From Grifola frondosa (Eukaryota > Basidiomycota > Agaricomycetes > Polyporales > Grifolaceae): DNA of 64,000 nt. The DNA is taken from positions 124,001-188,000 of the forward strand of contig LUGG01000019.1 in assembly GCA_001683735.1 (NCBI GenBank), in the 5' to 3' direction. Positions within the stretch are counted from its first letter, which is position 1, and each line of letters opens with the position of its first letter. Positions 24,261 through 34,292 of the stretch are shown piece after piece. Below the pieces are notes generated by a model. It saw only the letters and a program-made list of their open reading frames with translations, was not told where the DNA came from and did no database searches. The position numbers were made by a program, and so were the translations under genes.

Positions 24261-25497
24261 TTGCTCGTGTCTCCTGCTTGTAAACTAAACAATGCTTTAT
24301 GATCCTTAATGTGTTTGCTACTCTACACCAGCTATCGGCATCTCATTTCTACTCTATATGTAGAAAACTCTCGATGCCAACATATCGACAACTTTGAAAT
24401 TGTATTCAGCCCGTTTCTCTGCGAGTCTCTAACTCCTGAATCATAATGCCGACGGCAGTCCCGTCTTTTGTGTGGAAATCTATATCGCTTATGTCGCGAT
24501 GTGTGACGAGGTAGATGAAAACTATATCCAACACTGTTAGAGTGGCATGCGCCAGCCTCAGACGTCAGGCAGAATTTGCCTGCCTGCATGGGACTCGCCA
24601 GTCGATAGCTGGAAAAGTTGGCAGACGAGCGTGGAATGTCTCAATAAAATATTATTATTTTTCTTCCGGTCCACTGTTGTTGGTGGGTTGTCTCTGGAAG
24701 CTGAACTGCAATAGTTGCCTATTTTGGAGAAATTCTTAAAGTTAACGCCTTGTACCTAACTCCACTGCAAGTCATACACTAGTCAGATCTATGTACTGTC
24801 AACACGATATACAGGATATCCCGTTTGCCTCATTTTAGAGTGCCTCCAAGCAATACGATGTTTCTCAACGTAATGGAGGACGGAGAGGACGTCGCACACA
24901 ATGGGCGAAGTAAGTCGTTGCGCGATTCCGTCAAACCTTATACCGACGACGACGGGCGCAATTGCGAAGATTTCACTTGCATTATTGCAAATAGACCATG
25001 CTGACTCCTACGTGCATTCTGACCAGGGTGTAATCGCCTTTCGATTCAAAATCGTAGTCCGAATATATACTGAGACAAATCACATTATCTCTTCAGGGCC
25101 CTTTGATGCTGAAGTGTCTAAGTACACCGCTGTATTGTAGTTGGATCGATGTGAGACAACTGTCAATTAACATAAGTAGGAGGAAATCGACAACGCTAAA
25201 AAGTCGGTTGCAGCTTCTACTATGTGACCCAAGCACCTCAAGCAACTCTGTGTATGGAAAAAATACAAGAGCATATACAAACAGTAAGTACTAGATGACA
25301 TGAACATCAGTCCGCATGTCGGACAAGAAGAAAAGACACCATCCGTAGCTATGGCGGTGTAGTTGCGATGATGAGATTACAATAGTCCTCAGAATACAAG
25401 TAGAGCGTAGCGAGTCGTTCAGAGTCGTGCGATGCGAGAGATGATAGACGAAGAATGTGAGAAAAACAAATCAATGGAGAGAGGACGCTCAGCGTCA
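24261..25497. other. Gene-free stretch
   Basis: About 1.2 kb with only short unsupported frames. It is the 3' flank of the F-box-tail relic and of the KRE6/SKN1 gene. Confidence 0.5.
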
Positions 25498-27683
25498 TCA
25501 GCATCCGTCGTACTGAGAGTTCCGGGGAAACGTATATCCGGCTTGGTCCCATGTTGTAAGATTTGGGTTTGTGTAGGCGTTCAGATGACTGTGAGACAGT
25601 AGGAAATTAGCATCGATATTCAGGAGGGCGTATATACGACTTACTTGTTGATGTAATCGAACGTAGGGTGACTGGAGGGATCACACGTTACGCCCTCCTT
25701 GACGTCCGAACGCTGGTACACTCGCACGTATTCGACAAACATCTGGGAAGGGAATTGCATATGTTTGAAATCTTGGTGTTGGAATGATGCTGCGGGTCTG
25801 ACGTCAGCCAAGGATATCTAGAGACCTCCTTCAACAATACTCACGCGACATGCCCAGATTCATGATTAAATACTAGAAAACCATTAATTGCTTCGATCGT
25901 AGCAGACGGAGAAGGTGATAGACGCACCATTGGCTCCTCGGGCACTAACCGTTGGCTAACTTCGGATACAGAATCCGGACCGATCGTCTGGGCGGTCAAC
26001 GTCCATGACTGCTGCCCTTGGCTGAACCACTTGATGTAGCCCTCTTCGCGATTGTTTTGGTTCGACCACCACTCGAACCCGTACGGCGCATATCCCTGGT
26101 CATTATAGTCCGCATTGTTGATGTCTGTCACCCCGGAGATTGCCTGCTGATACACGCCGCCCTTGTACGAGTTGTAACGCGTAATGCTGGAGTTAATGAT
26201 CGTCGTCACGCCCGAGGCGTTGTCGAACTGGTACTGGTAGTTGTACGGTGCCACCTGGAAGCTCTGCGATACCTCTGCCTGCCACCGGCTCACATCGATC
26301 TGCGCCTCAAACATGTCAATTTCTGGGACTCCGCGTCCGACATTCACTGAAGGGCCCGGATGGTCCGCCCCGCACATGTACATGCCGACAACTTCTGTCC
26401 TGGCATGAAGCTCAGCGGACCGCCGTTAACGCCGCCCGTCAACGCTGCAGCAGGTTGCCCTGATGCCGTTGTTTGGTTTGGGAAAGTGCCGACGTCACAA
26501 GTGTCATAGCTGAACGGCCACATTCCTTCCGTGGTTGCGCCATATCCAGCTCGACCCTAGACATAGCGGGTATTAGCCATGCACACGTCCGGTACGGAAC
26601 AAATGTACCAAGTTTCCCATGGTCCACGCAGCAGGCCAAAGCCCCGGTGCGAGCGGACTCCCAGGCATGCTGACCATCACCTCGACGTAGCCAGTCGTGA
26701 AGCAGAATTTGTTCCACGTCGATAGCATACCGCTGCGGAAATTCAGATTATGGTTCTCTATCTCGTCCATGGTGATCACCAGTTTCCCATTTGCCGTCGT
26801 GATGGCTTGCGGGTTATACCACTCTAAATCTCCTGTCGGCCAGTAGTGCAGATCCACTGCTTCCCAGAACGGGTCATCTCCAGGCCAGAATGTGCGTCCA
26901 TCCGTCTCGAACTCGTCGCTGAAGATCAGATTGTAGGTATGTCCGTCTGTACCCACGCGGGTGTACAACGACTTGTCTGTATCAGCGTCAATGAGCGACG
27001 GCAGGTTCGGAAGATTGGGGATCTGCCCTGATGCATTGATACCACCAAGATTGAACCCCGCAATAGTCTTCGGAACATGTATGTAGTGGTCGATGATAGG
27101 GTACCCGGCAAAAAGGGTGATGATACCCGCGACAACGATGAACAGTGCCGAGGCGTTTATCCAGCCTCTTGATGAGAATGGTGAGCAGGTTCGATCCATT
27201 GCAGCGTCACGTATTGGGTCTGGGTTATGGAGGGGATCATCGAGATCTGGGTCCTTAGTATCCCACATATATGGGTATTGCTGCACGGTGGACGTCGTGA
27301 TCGTCGGAATAGCGCTCGTAGTCTTCTTTTCGTCAGTCGTGCCCACCGATGCTTCTGACGGTGCGGCGCTGAACCTCGAGGACGTGTAGCGCCCACCAAC
27401 TCCCACCGTGTTCGGGTTGTACTGCCAAAAGGAGGGTCAATAAGACGTAAATAATGAGGCGTACCAGATACGCACAGAATAAGGACCATATCCACCGCCT
27501 ATGACTCCCGTCGCGACACCATGAGTCGTGTCGCTCCGCTGGTTGTACTGAGTAAACTGGCTTGATGACGGTGGAGGCTGTGGAGGCATGGGTTGCAACT
27601 GTGATCGGCTGGGGCCTGAAGGGCTCTGTGGGACAGCGTAGTATTGCTGAGTTGGCGGAGGCACTCTGCGGGGGGATTGGACA
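25498..27683 (-). CDS. KRE6/SKN1 beta-1,6-glucan synthesis protein (GH16 family)
   Basis: A type II membrane protein for cell-wall beta-1,6-glucan assembly. It has a Pro/Gln-rich cytosolic N-terminus, a membrane segment (ASALFIVVAGIITLF, about residue 175) and a lumenal GH16-like domain. That domain shows LIFSDEFETDGRTFWPGDDP, then DLEWYNPQAITT, then the catalytic-type motif VPEIDMFEAQ (E-x-D-x-x-E). Conserved Cys and FVEYVRVYQR lie near the C-terminus, which ends SQYDGC with TGA at 25498-25500. Six or so short introns join in frame. Two frame breaks both fall in homopolymers: C6 just after the start (27669-27674) and G4 before ADHPGPS (26368-26371). Each needs one added base. With them, length is about 640 aa, normal for the family. 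Confidence 0.9.
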
Positions 27684-28263
27684 TGGTGGTGGTATTCGGG
27701 GATAGAGAATCGTCTGGGAAAGAACTGTCAGCCTTTAGCGCCACTTGAGCCTCGGCTACGGCCCCTGCAAGCGCACTTCAGTACTTATAATGGGCCTCAC
27801 CAATAATACACGCTCGTGGACAAGAAATAACAGCCTTAGTGATACAACAGATATTATATGGAGAACAACTGCCAGGAGATGTGGTAGATAGAGATGAGGG
27901 GATGGTCGTGGTCGTGGTAGATTGTCGAACCCTACAGCGCATGTGGCATGTGCTCCACTCTGCCTCGGCGCCTCTTTAGGAAAGTGCTGTAGTTGCTCCA
28001 GCTATTAAGGGCATCACGAATAATAATACGTTTCTACACTCAAATAGAAAGCAAAGGGATTTATAAATTTAGGCTGTACAATTGCGAATGCTATACGATG
28101 TTTATCCTGAGATATGTGGCAAAGAAGTTTCTTTGAACAAACACCTAGATAGTCTCGGCCTGAACGAGCATGGGGTCTCCCGGGATTTCACCTCCGCATT
28201 CAACTCCGAACGGCTGGTTCCGATACTAACACCTCGAGCACCTCGAGCGATCTCGCACAGAAA
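27684..28263. other. Promoter-side region of the KRE6/SKN1 gene
   Basis: No gene seen. It contains a short direct repeat, ACCTCGAGC twice in a row (about 28231-28249), at the edge of the neighbouring relic. Confidence 0.45.
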
Positions 28264-28880
28264 TCATTGTAACACAACAGTCATTCGCGGTAGATGGAGG
28301 GAAAAATCAACCGTATTTAAAAGAATCGTACACATAAGCTCACTGCCCCCGGCGCTCTGGTCACTTTCATCTGTGCAGCTCGTTCCAGTGTCTAGTCCGA
28401 TTTTTATCGACGCATTCTCCCTGCACTCCCGTGCGTAGTATCCAGGCCAAGGAAACGACAGCACCGAATCGCTCTTGGGTAGTGGCAGTGGGATGTTGGT
28501 TTTGATCTTACCCCTTTGGGAACATTTCCGTCGGTGGAGAAGATACCACGACTCGTACAGCTCCACGGATTCATAGGGTCAAGGTGTGGGGCCAGCGTGC
28601 AGAACAGAGACCGACATAAAGCGCAAAATACCAAAAAACGACGACGGCGGTAGCTGCAGAGATATCAAGAGAAGAATGTCGAAAGTCCCGTATCGCTAGA
28701 AAATAGCTGTGGAGTCTGAGAGATTGGTAGCGGGTACCGGTAGACAATATTGGGACCGATGTAAGCGAAATCCTTGCTGTTCTCACCATCATTAGTTGTA
28801 AACTGGAGTGAAGAATTTATACTGATCACGAATCTACGAAATATTGGAAGGATACACGCTAAGTGTTTGATTGCAACAAT
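28264..28880 (-). pseudogene. Internally deleted relic of the F-box-tail gene
   Basis: Minus-strand fragments match two separate parts of the intact gene at 32312-33517. NDGENSKDFAYI (about 28790) corresponds to its residues near 60. DILLLISLQLPPS, CALCRSLF and LYESWY (28690-28540), then FPWPGYYARECR (about 28450), correspond to the C-terminal F-box part. Roughly 200 codons between them are missing and frames change, so it is dead. Confidence 0.75.
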
Positions 28881-29121
28881 CTGATACATAGAAGACGCAT
28901 TTCTTGTACAAATTCATGAATTGTGATTATTGTCCTTCGTGATGCAGTCCGTACGCAACGTGTGATGTACAGCAACATTCCAAAGTCCAGTCGTGAAAAG
29001 TCCCAATGACATGTCTCCTAATATCAAATCACTCATACCCGAGTGAACGCAAACAGCGCCTACAATCACAAGCAATGTCAGCAAGAAACTTAACACAAGA
29101 AAATAAAATGCGCACTAACAA

Positions 29122-29549
29122 TCAGAGTCCACAGTTACTAGCAGCGGTCTGCACCGCGTAGCTTCCACCCTGCCTAAGAACACTGCCTGGTTGTCCGTCA
29201 AAATATTCATCGCCTCCAATGCAATGTTGAACCCGGTCGCAGTGTGGTCGATCGCCAGCACGTTAATGCTGTTGCCGTTGTAGCTCAACGTCCAGCACGT
29301 CCCACACTCCGGGGAGTCCCATCCCGCAACGGCCTGAGCGCCGCCAATGAACGGGAAATCTGGGAGAGACCCGAAGGTCGTGTAGCCCTTGGTGATCAGC
29401 CCATTAGGGCCGTCGGAGCAAGCAACTTCATCGAGGGACGTAGAGGCGCCATCATACGTTTGATCGTAGGAGACGCTGACAGATGTTTGAGCGAATACGG
29501 CGGGGAGGAAGAAGGCGATAGTGGAGCACAGGAGAGCCTTGAACTGCAT
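29122..29549 (-). CDS. Cerato-platanin family secreted protein
   Basis: A small secreted protein (about 142 aa). It has a signal peptide (residues 1-20, ending VFAQ) and the cerato-platanin core SVSYDQTYDG, VACSDGPNG, GWDSPECGTCWTLSYNG and NVLAIDHTATGFNI. Known members are non-catalytic, double-psi-barrel, cell-wall-associated proteins that bind chitin oligomers, and some act as elicitors. Three of the four family cysteines are in this frame. The last appears only one base out of register at the end (break near 29154-29157), where the expected Asn-Cys-Gly-Leu end and a stop at 29122-29124 are seen. As read, the frame runs on to 29115 with a divergent tail. No intron. A TATA box lies upstream. 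Confidence 0.88.
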
Positions 29550-29621
29550 GATGCTTTAGCGATGGGGTGAACGGGTTTGTACTGCTGTTCTGCTGAGCGA
29601 TAGACACCAGACATTGCGGTC

Positions 29622-29627
29622 TTTATA
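29622..29627 (-). promoter_or_regulatory. TATA box of the cerato-platanin gene
   Basis: TATAAA on the minus strand, about 73 bp upstream of the ATG at 29549. The spacing suits a strong core promoter for a highly expressed secreted protein. Confidence 0.65.
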
Positions 29628-29649
29628 CCCTCAGCGGATGCCGAAACTT

Positions 29650-30604
29650 GAGAATTCCCGAGGATCGGAAGAGTCTCATGACGGCCAATCCGCCGCGGAA
29701 GCTCAAGGAGGGACCAAGCTCCAGGCATAGTGAACATGCGGCGCGGCCAGGATGGCCGTGGCGGCAGTTATAATGGTCGCTAAAAATCACCGAAAAATAA
29801 GCACAAGATCCGTTCGGGATATCCAACGAGGACGTGTGGACCCAGGTAGAACTAGGATAGAAGTTCTCCCAAGACTCTGATGCAGGTAATTGTTAGCGGT
29901 GCCCAGAACCAACACTCGTGCATACGTAAACGATTACTGAGGACGGAGCTCGCGACTGCACCGTCATCAGTCGAGCCTCAGAAAACGTCGGGAAGTTTAC
30001 GCACACGTGGGGACTTTCGGACATTTTGCGCCGTTAGTCTCATGATGACTAGCTTGCGGCCGCCTTCTATTATCCAATAGCCATGCTGCAGAGCGGTCTC
30101 ATCATCTTGTGTGGGTACAGCTGCCACTCTCAAAGGGTTGCGGTGCAGAAAGCTAACCAGTTATACTCAGCTCAGCTCGGCAGGTAGGACGAGAAGGCTG
30201 CGACAAGGTTCGAGTTGTTCGAGTTCAACTAATATAACGTATTTGCTCTTATATTATTGCCAAATATGTACAAGTAGATTATCTTTGTTATATATGCGAG
30301 GGGCTCGGGCCGGTCTGCGGTCTCGGAATTTACCCATTAAAGGCAAGACAGTTTAACGATACTCCTTTATAGATAACTAGCAGGTACCCGCGTCTACGTC
30401 GCGATATACTTAACTGTCGGGTGTTTAATTGTGTCGTTGTGTTGCGACTTTGCAGGCCCTGGGCTTGATCTTTTCAGATATTAGACAAAACATGTAAAAA
30501 AAACATATTTCCGACTCAAATCTGGTCCTCGAGACTATTACAACCTTCTATAGTAAAGTAAGATTTCAGAAGTTTGATTAACTACTTAGCCGCATTAAGT
30601 AACA
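29650..30604. other. Gene-free stretch
   Basis: No gene recognised. AT-rich from about 30200 to 30600. It is the upstream region of the cerato-platanin gene and 3' flank of the unknown gene. Confidence 0.5.
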
Positions 30605-31845
30605 TTAAGGTGAAACGGAGGGACTCTCTCCTGTCAATGGTGATGCCACTTCCATTCTTGCCTGTTTCTTGGGCCGAGAATCAGCATCACCTGTGGCATC
30701 CTCGAATGTCAACCTGCAATGAACACGGTTTGGAGGGGGAGAAGGAATTGAGGGATCTTCAGATGTTTAATAGTTAGATAGATGAAGAACTGCATGGTAA
30801 ATTGCATCACTTACTAAACACGGGAAGGCAGGTGCTGCACGTCCAAAGTACACGACATTTTCCAGCATCAAGCGGAAGCGTTCAACGTGCATCTGGTTGT
30901 TACCTTCGCCGCCTCGTCTGTCAGCTCCTATAAGCTCGCCGCAGACTGTTCCAGTCACGCCTTCGGTATACGGTAGCAGTTTTTTGGTCCCGAAGTGCTT
31001 GGAATCCGCAATGGTGATCTGCGTCGGGAAATGTCCATTCTTCTTGAGTTGTTGAACATATTGTGCTGCAAGAATATCGAAGGTGGACTTGTCCTTGTCA
31101 ACGTTGCTGGCGGTGCCGCTAACAACCATCAATGAAATCCATGTGCGCTCGGTGTTGATCTCCGCAGACTTCATGATTGGCTTGTGAATCAGGTGGTGTC
31201 AGAGGAGTATTATTTGCATGAGCTACTTATTGAAGAAATGTATCAGCGGGTATGATCAGTCAATATATGATACATACCTTCGAGCATCTCGTTGGTCCGA
31301 AACCTGTGTTGCATTGTGGTGGTCATTGGGAGGGTCACCGTGGAATTCATGTCGCGGCGCTCGGACATCTGGAATGAGGCGCTGTCACTGCCAGACATGG
31401 TCACATATCGGAATGTGAACGAACTTGAGGTCCGTGATGTGCTTGTTGGAGGTTGAGCGTGCGGAACATCTAAAATGGAAGAACTTTGTTAATGACATGC
31501 CACGAAGCTAATCGCATGTCTCACCCTCGCTAAAACCCTGATTGAAGGGGAATAATGCAAAAATGATCCTCCAGGGACTGCAGGAAGTTGATTGGCGGCA
31601 CGGCGCGATGGTCCACATATTTGGCTGTCTTGTGTCAGTGATGGTGTTGGGAGTAGGATGCTGCACTCGTAAGATGATGACGGTGGTGGTGCATTCTCGT
31701 CAGCTATCCGAGGGCATCGACGGCGAGTAGGAGGATGATTGAGTGCCACGGTCTTGCGAGCCTCTCTGTTCCGCTGACGGCTTTGGGACCTTGCTGTCTC
31801 TACAACTGCTGCAAATGCTGATGTATTTGCATGCTGGTGTGACAT
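30605..31845 (-). CDS. Protein of unknown function with Ser/Thr/Pro-rich N-terminus, frame-broken
   Basis: Coding-like segments follow in order: an N-terminal low-complexity region from about 31845 (RRRCPRIADENAPPPSSS); FPFNQGFSE in a second frame; a Ser/Thr-rich exon DVPHAQPPTSTSRTSS ending at a donor after TNEMLE; HANNTPLTPPDSQANHE after an intron; then the best-ordered part, residues beginning KSAEINTERTWISLMVV (31174 downward) through NNQMHVERFRLMLENVVYF; and an acid/basic tail EDATGDADSRPKKQ to TAA at 30605-30607. At least two joins need one base added in A or T runs (about 31166-31170 and 31545). The build suggests a nuclear regulatory protein with one folded domain. I recognise no family. 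Confidence 0.5.
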
Positions 31846-32311
31846 GCCTGCGGGGCTCGTTAAAGATGTTTCGAAAAGGGTCCATGCACCCAAACTGTCC
31901 ACTCGAATGACATGAAGCTCACCGCAGCTTAGGGAGCCTACAATAATGCAGAGGTTGACGGAAGGCCATGGCATGCAGTAGAATGTCTCAAAATGTTTCA
32001 AAATATTGCCAAGAAGTTTCATCAAAAATAACATTGCGCACGACGCGTAATCGTGGACATCGAGCGACGCGTCGGTGCCTAAAGGGGAAGTGACCTAAAG
32101 GAGAAGTGACTTCCTAAAAAGAGATAATATCCTAAAGGAGACAATTTCCTTTTGTGTCCAACCTTCCTTTACTATAGAAGATGCTCTTGTGGCTCGGCAG
32201 ATGCATAATATATATCTTGTGCGGCCAAAGCGACCATATGTTAAACATTAAGGTCTTAAACTTAAGTTAATGAACATTACGAATCGGAACTAAGGGACTA
32301 CACGAATCCCT
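31846..32311. other. Upstream region of the unknown gene
   Basis: The minus-strand frame stays open to about 32034, so the unknown gene may start further upstream. Around 32080-32150 there are short direct repeats of a CTAAAGGRGA-like unit. No other gene. Confidence 0.4.
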
Positions 32312-33517
32312 CTATTCCTCGGGAACTCCGCGCTCGTCGGCAAGCTTTTCCAACTGCCTTGCAACATCCCAGAGTCTACGTCTATTTTTCATCGATGCGC
32401 TCGTCCTGCAAGCCCGGGCGTACCCAAGCCATGGAAATGGCTGTGCTGAATCGCCACCTGAAGAAGCAGAGGCAGCGACGTGCTCCTCGTCGAACCACTT
32501 TTGATTGTGTCCCTTCGGGAAAATCCCTGTGGGCGGAGGGATGTGCCACGGCTCATACAGCTTCATTGATGCATGTACTGCAGAGTCAAGATGCAGGACA
32601 AGAGCGCGGAGGAGAGACCGACACAAGGTACAAAATATTAACAGCGAGGGCAGAGGCAGTTGGTGACAGATTAAGAGTAGGATGTCGAAGGGGAGTCCGG
32701 AAAGGGTATGCTTCCCCGACGACACATCTTTTGAAATATTCTCGGGGAGACTTTGCGAGAGCTGAGCCAGGCCTGCCCGGCGTCCGAGCGCGTAGGCCTC
32801 CTTGACAGGAAAGACGTCCGGGTTCATGAGGACGTACATATGCCCTTTCCCGAACATCATCTCCTTTATATCCGCTTCCTCTGCCTTGCCTCGCATCACC
32901 ACCTTCCGGACCATCTCGTCCAATGCCGGATCATCGCCCTCCGAATGCAGTTGAAATTCCTGCCAGAATGATCCCCATGAGAAGCCATACCGAATTTCTG
33001 AGGCGTACTTGTACTGGTCGCGCATAAGGTGGTCGAGTACCCAAAGACGCTGTATTGTCAGGCGCGGAGCGGCGAGGGTGAGAATACGCAAGGCGGAGGT
33101 GTTGACGAGCATGCATGGGGAGTCGTGTTCAGGGTCTACCTCGTACTCCTTCCCCGTGGACGATGAAATGTACTTTTGTGGGCGTTCCCAGCAGTGTTCC
33201 GGTGAGAGATCGGGTACAGCGCGCACATGTTCCCTCGCCATGGACATCAGCTCCTCGATGGTGGCATTCCAATTGCGGTGCACGTAGGAATCAGTGTCGT
33301 CCATTGCAACAATATAGGTGAAGTCCTTGCTATTTTGTTCATCATCGTCGGTGTAGGGACTGAAGAAGCTGTCTAACAACTCGCTTCTCCCGTTGTGGTC
33401 GATGTCCTCGTTGTCCATCGCTTCGAGAAGCCAGGCACGATATACATGTAGAACGTCGCTCAGCGATGTGAAATGAGGAAAACTGGATATCCTACAGACC
33501 GTGTCGACGTCTGACAT
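32312..33517 (-). CDS. Intact F-box-tail protein (401 aa), family with local relics
   Basis: A single-exon gene from ATG 33517 with no frame problem. The N-terminal 275 residues (FPHFTSLSDVLHVYRAWLL, SKDFTYIVAMDDTDSY, RLWVLDHLM, FQLHSEGDDP) have no domain I can name. An F-box-like helix block follows at about residues 277-315 (LSGLPFDILLLICHQLPLPS), then a motif LYEPWHIPPPTG and a basic C-terminus. An F-box normally sits at the N-terminus, so C-terminal placement is unusual. If it binds Skp1, the N-terminal region may recognise the target (inference). Three broken relatives lie within 10 kb, so this is the surviving member of a local expansion. Confidence 0.75.
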   Translation of the reverse strand: MSDVDTVCRISSFPHFTSLSDVLHVYRAWLLEAMDNEDIDHNGRSELLDSFFSPYTDDDEQNSKDFTYIVAMDDTDSYVHRNWNATIEELMSMAREHVRAVPDLSPEHCWERPQKYISSSTGKEYEVDPEHDSPCMLVNTSALRILTLAAPRLTIQRLWVLDHLMRDQYKYASEIRYGFSWGSFWQEFQLHSEGDDPALDEMVRKVVMRGKAEEADIKEMMFGKGHMYVLMNPDVFPVKEAYALGRRAGLAQLSQSLPENISKDVSSGKHTLSGLPFDILLLICHQLPLPSLLIFCTLCRSLLRALVLHLDSAVHASMKLYEPWHIPPPTGIFPKGHNQKWFDEEHVAASASSGGDSAQPFPWLGYARACRTSASMKNRRRLWDVARQLEKLADERGVPEE

Positions 33518-33771
33518 TGAAAAAAGTAAGTAGCATGGGTACCCAGTTGGGTCCTACAGCTATCGGGCACTTATCCCGCGCCATCCACACTTGAGAAAAT
33601 TTCCCAAATAGGCAACTGTAGAAATTGACCTACTCTCCTCCAGGTAATTATCCAACTGATACAGGTATGAAATGAGACAAAAGTTGCTTGTATAATAAGT
33701 CGAATGACTGGCATTCTTACTCGGGTATTTGAATCAAATGTGGTGTGCGTTCATATGAAGGGACGGCGTTT

Positions 33772-34065
33772 TCAAGGTTGTATAGCCTTGATGGTATCGG
33801 AGTGCACCTCCGCGAAAGTGTCTTCAAGGGGAATATTCAATACATCCTTTCCATCGTCGACTGCGTCTATGAGAACCAGATTCGCACTGTTGTCTTCATC
33901 CTCCCTCGTGTACGGGTTGGAGAACAGATTGATCTCCTTGCTCCACCCTTCTCTATAATTCATGATTTCGTTGAGTCGCATGTGGTAGCCCTCTGCGATG
34001 CGATCCAGCTCTCCCAGGTGAGGGAATCCGGAGATAATGCATATTGAGTCATCCTCCTCCGCCAT
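33772..34065 (-). pseudogene. N-terminal fragment of the F-box-tail family
   Basis: A 97-codon frame (ATG 34065, stop at 33772) matches only the first quarter of the intact neighbour: ISGFPHLGELDRIAEGY, then NPYTREDEDNS and IPLEDTFAEVHSD. It lacks everything after about residue 100. It may be a truncated relic or an expressed micro-version. No promoter evidence decides. Confidence 0.65.
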
Positions 34066-34292
34066 GAGCGTAGTAAGGTCGGGAATAACTAGGTGACGTG
34101 TAGTGTGCGCTACGAAGTGAGAGAACCCAGAAGTTCGCTCGTGAAATTTCGCCTTTCAATTTCAGCGCTCAGCGCTCACTGGCTGGCGCTCAGGCCAAAC
34201 TGCACGCCAAAAGACAACACAGGTGCATAGACACGATAAAAAAAAGCATGAGTCAGGCGTCAGTCATGATGTACTCCGTACATAACTAGATA

